From NCBI GenBank assembly GCA_964484265.1, contig CAZAFH010000027.1:1-64000 (forward strand): DNA of 64,000 nt. The letters run 5' to 3'. This stretch comes from SIAQ01 sp964484265 (GTDB taxonomy: Bacteria; Planctomycetota; Planctomycetia; Gemmatales; Gemmataceae). The notes below the pieces were generated by a model, which saw only the letters and a program-made list of their open reading frames with translations, did not search any database and was not told where the DNA came from. The position numbers and the translations under genes were made by a program. Shown piece after piece: positions 58,645-64,000 of this stretch. Positions within the stretch are counted from its first letter, which is position 1. Every line of letters starts with the position of its first letter.

Positions 58645-60390
58645 ATGAATGTCATCACTCTCGAACCGAAAACTCGACGTCCCGCGTTCGCCATCGACCG
58701 CGTGCGCGCCGACTTTCCCATCCTGCATCAAAGCGTCCGCGGCAAACCGCTTGTCTATCTCGATAACGCCGCCTCCTCGCAAAAGCCCAAGGCCGTCATC
58801 GAAGCGATTAAGCATTACTACGAGCACGATCATTCCAACGTGCATCGCGGCGTGCACGCCCTGAGCGAGCGCGCGACCGAGCACTACGAAGAGGCCCGCG
58901 TCGCCGTGCAGCGCTTCCTTGGCGCTCCGTGTCTGCGCGAAGTCGTCTTTACCCGCGGCACGACTGAGGGCATCAACCTCATCGCCCAGACTTTTGGCCG
59001 CATGCACATCCACGCTGGCGATGAGGTCATCGTGTCGGCACTCGAGCATCACAGCAACATCGTACCTTGGCAGGTGCTGTGCTGGGAGAAACACGCAAAC
59101 CTGCGCGTCGTGCCGATCGACGATGCCGGCGAAATGCAGCTCGACGAGCTTGAGAACCTCATTAATCCTGCCACGCGAATTATTTCCGTGGGCCACGTCT
59201 CGAACGCGCTGGGCACGATCAATCCGATCAAGAAAGTAATTGAACTCGCGCGCAAGCACGGCATCTATGTCGTTATCGACGGCGCCCAGAGCACGCCGCA
59301 CCTGCCGATCAATGTCGCGGAACTGGATTGCGATTTCTTCGTTTTCTCGGGCCACAAGGTCTATGGCCCGACGGGCATTGGCGCTCTTTATGGCAAGCCG
59401 GAGCATCTGGAACTGATGCCTCCCTACCAGACCGGCGGCGACATGATTAGCTACGTGAGCTTCGCCAAGACAACGTGGAACGAGCTGCCGTACAAATTCG
59501 AGGCGGGCACGCCGAACATCGCTGGCGCCATCGGCCTGGCGGCGGCGCTGGACTACGTCGAAGAGATCGGCCGCGACGCCATCGCCGAGCATGAGCACCG
59601 CTTGCTCGAACATGCTACGCGGCGAGTGTCGGCCATCTCGGGCGTGCGCATCGTCGGGACTGCAAAAGAGAAAGCCGGCGTGCTATCGTTCGTCGTGGAC
59701 GATCCGCCGATGTCCGCGCTTGATGTCGGCGGCCGGCTCGACCTCGAAGGCATCGCGGTTCGCACCGGACATCATTGCTGCCAGCCGTTGATGGAGCGTC
59801 TCGCGATTCCGGGAACCGTGCGTGCGTCGTTTGCGATGTACAACACGCTGGACGAGGTGGACCGCTTCGCAGACGCTCTTGAGGGGATCGTCGCCTCCGC
59901 GAAGCCGCGCGTCTCTTTGGTAAACGGCAAGGTCGAGGCGAACTATCCCGCCGCCGCCGCCGATAGCCCGAGCGCGTCAGCCGAGGAGTTAATCGAATTT
60001 TTCGATGCCGTCGATGACTGGGCGGAGAAGTACGAATACCTGATCGACATCGGCAGCCGAATTCCGCCGATGCCCGGCGCCCTCAAGCAGGAGTGCAATC
60101 GCGTGCATGGCTGCCAGAGCACGGTCTACCTGCATTTGCGGAAGAAGCCAGGCACGCCCGACGTGATCGAATTCCTCGCCGACAGCGATGCCGACATCGT
60201 CCGCGGCGAACTTGCCGTATTGCAACGGCTTTACTGCGGCCAAAGGGCGGCGCTGGTGTCGGCGTTCGACGAGCAGGCCTTCATGGCTCGCATCGGGCTG
60301 GACAAGCACCTCACGCAAGGGCGGCGCAATGGTCTCGCCGAGATGGTGAAACGCGTGAAGCGCTTCGCTGCCGACATCGCGGGAAAATAG
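58645..60390 (+). CDS. sufS-sufE: SufS cysteine desulfurase fused to SufE
   Basis: 581 residues from ATG 58645 (GGAG upstream). Residues about 20-425 are a group II cysteine desulfurase: PLVYLDNAASSQKPKAVIEA, FVFSGHKVYGPTG with PLP-binding Lys238, FEAGTPNIAGAIGLAAALDY and RTGHHCCQPLM with catalytic Cys378. Residues about 450-581 are SufE: WAEKYEYLIDIGSRIPPMPG and CNRVHGCQSTVYLHLRK with the acceptor Cys490, ending ADIVRGELAVLQRLYCGQRA. The desulfurase hands sulfur from cysteine to SufE Cys490 and then to SufB. Fusion would keep donor and acceptor stoichiometric. A Pro/Ala/Ser-rich linker joins the domains. Confidence 0.95.
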   Translation: MNVITLEPKTRRPAFAIDRVRADFPILHQSVRGKPLVYLDNAASSQKPKAVIEAIKHYYEHDHSNVHRGVHALSERATEHYEEARVAVQRFLGAPCLREVVFTRGTTEGINLIAQTFGRMHIHAGDEVIVSALEHHSNIVPWQVLCWEKHANLRVVPIDDAGEMQLDELENLINPATRIISVGHVSNALGTINPIKKVIELARKHGIYVVIDGAQSTPHLPINVAELDCDFFVFSGHKVYGPTGIGALYGKPEHLELMPPYQTGGDMISYVSFAKTTWNELPYKFEAGTPNIAGAIGLAAALDYVEEIGRDAIAEHEHRLLEHATRRVSAISGVRIVGTAKEKAGVLSFVVDDPPMSALDVGGRLDLEGIAVRTGHHCCQPLMERLAIPGTVRASFAMYNTLDEVDRFADALEGIVASAKPRVSLVNGKVEANYPAAAADSPSASAEELIEFFDAVDDWAEKYEYLIDIGSRIPPMPGALKQECNRVHGCQSTVYLHLRKKPGTPDVIEFLADSDADIVRGELAVLQRLYCGQRAALVSAFDEQAFMARIGLDKHLTQGRRNGLAEMVKRVKRFAADIAGK

Positions 60391-60394
60391 TTCC

Positions 60395-60473
60395 AAGCCC
60401 AATGGTGAGCGCAGCGAACCGTTGGGATAGAGTGTCTGAACCCAAACGGTTCGCTGCGTTCACCATTGGGCTT
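60395..60473. repeat. Near-perfect inverted repeat between sufSE and sufT
   Basis: Arms 60395-60426 and 60441-60473 (AAGCCCAATGGTGAGCGC... and near-complement) with a 14-base loop. Same family as 53056. The sufT frame is open through it from 60466, but the ATG 60487 is preferred. Confidence 0.62.
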
Positions 60474-60486
60474 ATTGGGAAAAGTT

Positions 60487-60906
60487 ATGGCCGATCGATT
60501 TCCATTGCCTGTAGGAAATGACATAAGTGCTCCGCCTGCGCCGCCTGGCCCGTTGCCGACCAAACCGCCGCTCGCACAGCCGTTGACGACGGACGAGATC
60601 GAGATGCTGCGAACGGCCATCGTCGAGGCGCTGCACAAGGTATTCGATCCCGAGATACCGGTGAATATCTACGAGCTAGGCCTGATCTACGACATCACCA
60701 TCGCACCGGCGGGAGCGGTGGACATCCGCATGACGCTGACCTCGCCGGGCTGCCCCGTCGCAGGCACACTGCCAGGGGACGTGCAGCGTAAAGTCCTGCC
60801 GCTCGACAATGTGACGGCATGCAAGGTGGACGTGATTTGGGATCCGCCCTGGACGCCCGCACGCATGTCGGAAGCTGCAAAGCTGCAGCTGGGAATTGAT
60901 GATTAA
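60487..60906 (+). CDS. MIP18/DUF59 family protein (SufT-like)
   Basis: 139 residues. A Pro-rich N-terminal 30 residues is followed by the DUF59 fold: IVEALHKVFDPEIPVNIYEL, GLIYDITIAPAGAVDIRMTL and SPGCPVAGTLP with the hyper-reactive Cys typical of SufT/MIP18, ending VDVIWDPPWTPARMSEAAKL. The family helps deliver or mature Fe-S clusters, and many suf loci end with such a gene. A PaaD-like role is unlikely here given the context. Confidence 0.9.
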   Translation: MADRFPLPVGNDISAPPAPPGPLPTKPPLAQPLTTDEIEMLRTAIVEALHKVFDPEIPVNIYELGLIYDITIAPAGAVDIRMTLTSPGCPVAGTLPGDVQRKVLPLDNVTACKVDVIWDPPWTPARMSEAAKLQLGIDD

Positions 60907-60981
60907 TCGCAAGTCTAGAAGTTTCGCTTTCTTTGAACTTGGATTATTGTCCGAATCGTCAACGCTGGCGCCTACGCCAAC

Positions 60982-61162
60982 GGTGTTGCTTCTCAAAGCC
61001 CAGGGTTGGCGAAGCCTACCCTGGGATGAAAGGTCAGCCAGATTTGAACGCTGCAGGCGTTCCAGCAAATTCACGCTAATGGAACGCTTTCAGCGTTCTA
61101 CGGTCACATCTCATCTATCCCAGGGTAGGCTTCGCCAACCCTGGGCTTTGAGAAGCAACACC
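60982..61162. terminator. Long inverted repeat at the end of the SUF locus
   Basis: Perfect 46-base arms at about 60982-61027 and 61117-61162 (GGTGTTGCTTCTCAAAGCCC... and complement) enclose an inner set of imperfect hairpins around GAACGC-GCGTTC. It lies between convergent genes and makes up most of the 324-bp gap 60907-61230. Confidence 0.6.
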
Positions 61163-61230
61163 TTCGGTGTAGTCGCTGAATTTCGTGCTGCGGCGAATAT
61201 GCAGCGCCACAACCGGCGACCCATGCCAAT

Positions 61231-62991
61231 CTACCGCGGCCGTTTGAGCCGTTCGCGTGTCACCTCGGGCAGGTACTTCACCGGAATGCTGCCGTGGTCG
61301 AGCACTGCCTCGTGGAATCGGCCTAGCTCGAAGCGCTCGCCCAGTTCGTTCTGCACGCTGCGACGCAACCGCTGAAATGCCATGCGGCCCACGAAGTAGG
61401 TCGAGAGCTGGCAGCTGCTTTGCTTGGCGCGCAGCACTTTCAGTATCGCCTCGGCTTCTGATTGAAACGCGCGAAGGACCAAGAAAAGCACCGCGTCTTC
61501 GTCGCTGATGTCGGTGCAGTGCATTTTGTAATCGAGAATCGCATTGCAGACGGCTCGCAGGTACCACTTCAGTTGATGCAGCCGCAATTTTGGGTCGCCG
61601 TCGCCGAAGCCTTCGTCGAGCATCACTTTTTCCATGTACACCGCCCACCCCTCGGCAAAGACGCCGGAAGAGAGGATTTTCCGAATCAGCGAGGGATGCC
61701 GATTCGCGTATTCCAGTTGCACGTAGTGGCCGGGGTAGGCCTCGTGCACCGTGAGAATCTGCAGAATGTGCCGATTGTACTCCTGCATGAAGCTCGTCAC
61801 GCGGCGTTCGTCCCATTCCTTGGGCGGTGGAGCGATGGCGTAGTAGCTGGCCGCCTTCGGATCCATCGGCGGCGCGGGATTCAAATACGCGATCGAGAAA
61901 CCGCGCTGAAACTCCGGCATTTCGATGATTTGGCAGCGATCGGGATTCGGCAGCCGCAAGAGATCCTTGTCCTTGATGAACGCCTTGATCTTGTCGACGC
62001 CGGCGATGGCATCGCGCACGAGGTTCGCGGGTTTGCCATGCTCCTTGCTGGTCTCGTCGAGCACGAGGCGGATCGTCTCGCGGCGGCCTTTGTCGTCATC
62101 GACGGGCAGCACCTTTTTCGGAAAGACCTGTTTCCAAAGCTGCCGGGCGATGACGTACATCTCGTTCTCGACGCGCACGGCTTCATCCTCGGCTTCCTTG
62201 AGCACTTCCTGCGCGGTAACGCCGGCATCGAGTTCGAGCACGAGTTTCTGGGCGAAGAGCTTTTTGCCGATGCGCCATTCGCCCTTGCTGCGAGGCAGAA
62301 CGTCGTCCTCCAGGAACTTTTGATAATCGCGCAGCACCGGCACGACGGCCTTGCATGCCGCCTTGAGTTCGCTGTTCTTGGCCTGATCACCGAGCAGGGA
62401 AAAGATGCTCGAATCGTAGAAGGCGATAGCGCCGCGGTTTTGCTTGAGCGCGACCTCGGTCAGCACTTTCGGCGGATTCTTGATGCTCTCGCGTGCCGCC
62501 TTGACAATCTTCGGTATCTGCCGAATGCGCGACGCGGCATTGCGGACATTGACGGGCAGCGGCAGCGTCGATTGCGTCAAGAGCGAATAGACGCTTTCGG
62601 TGATGTAGTCGTTGTAGATGCGCGGGTCGCTGGCGAAGCGGTCGAAGTTTTCCGCGAGCCAGATTTCCTTCTTCAACTCATGTTGCCAAATTTCGAAATC
62701 GATCTGCGCGGATCGGGATAATTTCTTATAGTCAATTTCCTTATTCAGTTCGTCGAGCATTTTGCGTGTCGAGGCGATGGCCTTGCTGCGTGCGGCAGGC
62801 GAGATGTCGTCGAGCTTGTCGTCGAACTCGTGAAAGCCCGACCGCGTCGCAAAGAGTGGATGGGCCTTGAACTCGGCATCGAGGTATTGTTTGAATCGGC
62901 GTTCGAGTTTCATGTCCTCGGTCTCGGGTTGTGATTCGCCGGTCGGCTGAAAGTGAAACAGCAAAAGCAACGCGAAAAGCATGCGTTTCAT
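61231..62991 (-). CDS. DUF885 family secreted peptidase-like protein
   Basis: 586 residues with a signal peptide (MKRMLFALLLLFHFQP, Lys/Arg before a hydrophobic core). A zinc-metallopeptidase-like signature HEAYPGH at about 416-422 and EGWAVYMEKVMLDEGFG about 35 residues later are typical of DUF885. Most of the protein is helical. DUF885 members include putative dipeptidase-like carboxypeptidases, and some are predicted zinc hydrolases. It probably acts outside the cytoplasm. No operon partner. Confidence 0.86.
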   Translation of the reverse strand: MKRMLFALLLLFHFQPTGESQPETEDMKLERRFKQYLDAEFKAHPLFATRSGFHEFDDKLDDISPAARSKAIASTRKMLDELNKEIDYKKLSRSAQIDFEIWQHELKKEIWLAENFDRFASDPRIYNDYITESVYSLLTQSTLPLPVNVRNAASRIRQIPKIVKAARESIKNPPKVLTEVALKQNRGAIAFYDSSIFSLLGDQAKNSELKAACKAVVPVLRDYQKFLEDDVLPRSKGEWRIGKKLFAQKLVLELDAGVTAQEVLKEAEDEAVRVENEMYVIARQLWKQVFPKKVLPVDDDKGRRETIRLVLDETSKEHGKPANLVRDAIAGVDKIKAFIKDKDLLRLPNPDRCQIIEMPEFQRGFSIAYLNPAPPMDPKAASYYAIAPPPKEWDERRVTSFMQEYNRHILQILTVHEAYPGHYVQLEYANRHPSLIRKILSSGVFAEGWAVYMEKVMLDEGFGDGDPKLRLHQLKWYLRAVCNAILDYKMHCTDISDEDAVLFLVLRAFQSEAEAILKVLRAKQSSCQLSTYFVGRMAFQRLRRSVQNELGERFELGRFHEAVLDHGSIPVKYLPEVTRERLKRPR

Positions 62992-63058
62992 GGGTGGTGC
63001 TCGGGATAGCCACGTGGATGTTTATGGAGATTATTGTACGTGCAGCGAGCGACTAAAC

Positions 63059-63997
63059 CTACTGCTTCTTGCCCATGCGCTCGGGATCGAAATCGATGTC
63101 GTCGAGGCGGGCGGGCCATTGGATGAGATCGTGGCGGTAGTATTCGACCTCGCCGGTCTCGTCATGGGTGATGACGAGCACAGGCAGACCGTGGGCGGTA
63201 TCGAAGAACCACCAGCGTTGGCCGCCTTTGGGAAGCCCTGGATCGAATCCGGGGGCAATGACGTGATGCACGGCTTCGACGGGACGAACGAATTCCTTGC
63301 GTTCGAGCGGGCCGAGGTACTTGATCGTGCCGATGCGTTGGTCGTTGGTCTCGGCAGCGGTGACGAGCCTGCCGAAGCTGTCGAGCAGGTTGCCGAACCC
63401 GGACTCGGTGATCGGGTGGCGTGTTTTCGATTTGACCATGGTGTCGTCTGGCGAGAACGCCAAGCGTGCGGGTGGAGCGAAGGGAAGGATCTCGCCCGGC
63501 GCGGTGAGGATCTGCATCTTGTTGCCGAACTTGCCATCCACATACACGACTTCGCGGCCCTTGCCCTCCGTGCCGAGCCATTTGAGGCTGACGCTGAACG
63601 GCTTTTGGCGGATTTTCACGAGCACCAGTTCTTCGGGTTGCAATTTCCCGCCGACGCTCTCGCGCCGGGTGAAGCGAAAGATGTACGACTCCATGCCGGC
63701 ATAAGTCTGCGCGGCTCGCGCGTGCAAAATGCGCAGCGGATGCGGCGCGATGGGGAGCCCGGGACCGGATCCGGTATTGGGCGCGCCGGCGATGAAACCG
63801 GCCTGTTGAATTTCGTTCTTCGGAAGGTCTCGGGGACTTGCAGGCGGATTTGGGATGGCGAGCGACGGCGCGGGACTCACGGGACCGCTAACCACGGAGG
63901 TGTCGCGCCGAATACCGCCGAATCGATGCTGCGAGAAATCATTGCACCCAGCGAAACAGATCGCCCACAGCAGCACGATATGCCGAATTTGCAACAT
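63059..63997 (-). CDS. DUF1571 domain lipoprotein
   Basis: 312 residues starting at 63997, just inside the window end, so an upstream start is not excluded. The N-terminus LLWAICFAGCNDF has a lipobox-like Ala-Gly-Cys. A Pro-rich linker is followed by a beta-rich domain, AAQTYAGMESYIFRFTRRES, ELVLVKIRQKPFSVSLKWLG and GREVVYVDGKFGNKMQILTA, with the DUF1571 pattern common in planctomycetes. Its later part (GLPVLVITHDETGEVEYYRH) continues the fold. Likely an envelope lipoprotein related in topology to LolA/outer-membrane lipoprotein carrier folds, which is inference. Confidence 0.82.
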   Translation of the reverse strand: MLQIRHIVLLWAICFAGCNDFSQHRFGGIRRDTSVVSGPVSPAPSLAIPNPPASPRDLPKNEIQQAGFIAGAPNTGSGPGLPIAPHPLRILHARAAQTYAGMESYIFRFTRRESVGGKLQPEELVLVKIRQKPFSVSLKWLGTEGKGREVVYVDGKFGNKMQILTAPGEILPFAPPARLAFSPDDTMVKSKTRHPITESGFGNLLDSFGRLVTAAETNDQRIGTIKYLGPLERKEFVRPVEAVHHVIAPGFDPGLPKGGQRWWFFDTAHGLPVLVITHDETGEVEYYRHDLIQWPARLDDIDFDPERMGKKQ

Positions 63998-64000
63998 CCC

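Overview
The window looks like chromosomal DNA of a planctomycete, most likely of the Gemmataceae type. This is inferred from gene content: a secreted sulfatase, tandem DUF4058 proteins, a DUF1571 lipoprotein, MJ0042-type zinc-ribbon membrane proteins, a Uma2-family protein, many exported proteins of unknown function, moderately high GC, and a dense scatter of palindromic intergenic repeats. No tRNA, rRNA or CRISPR array was seen.

Layout. 0.1-6.3 kb: a secreted sulfatase, a CBS-pair protein with a partial downstream duplication that brackets an exported coiled-coil gene, and an orphan alternate-type F1 ATPase beta subunit. 6.3-11 kb: a phage-like packaging module (terminase large subunit, portal, prohead protease) beside two small divergent genes; no capsid, tail or integrase gene is visible. 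11-15.3 kb: a secreted beta-propeller protein, an exported Pro-rich protein, uppP, and a terminator-promoter repeat cassette followed by two micro-ORFs. 15.4-21 kb: a 1898-residue membrane-anchored repeat protein. 21-25.6 kb: asnS and aspS around three small unknown genes. 25.7-34 kb: two DUF4058 genes, a SpoIIE-type phosphatase, an Rpn-like protein, a Gfo/Idh/MocA oxidoreductase, a PQQ-like propeller and a pair of overlapping membrane protein genes. 34-44 kb: an orphan molybdopterin hydroxylase subunit, a SecA-like ATPase lacking its C-terminal part, a toxin-antitoxin pair with a frameshifted toxin, a Uma2 protein and a nucleoside hydrolase. 44-51 kb: a zinc-ribbon protein, an isopropylmalate/isocitrate-type dehydrogenase, a DUF433/DUF5615 toxin-antitoxin pair, a mazEF pair whose toxin has an in-frame stop, a cobA-hemD fusion, an exported methyltransferase and pyrD. 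51-64 kb: an anchored coiled-coil protein, a complete SUF iron-sulfur cluster assembly locus (Rrf2 regulator, sufB, sufC, sufD, a sufS-sufE fusion, sufT-like), a DUF885 peptidase-like protein and a DUF1571 lipoprotein.

How the genes work together. The clearest functional unit is the SUF locus, where desulfurase and sulfur carrier are fused and an Rrf2 regulator with three candidate cluster cysteines precedes the scaffold genes. Between sufB and sufC sits a tightly overlapping insertion of a DUF3990 (ADP-ribosyltransferase-like) gene, a small partner and a HicB-like gene. This is the best candidate for a little-described system in the window. The second is the packaging trio: two of its genes have promoters with the same architecture as those in a ~190-bp repeat cassette found at two other loci. 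Nearly every gap in the SUF locus and many elsewhere hold near-perfect palindromes, and two genes (terminase, pyrD) take their last codons and stop from such repeats.
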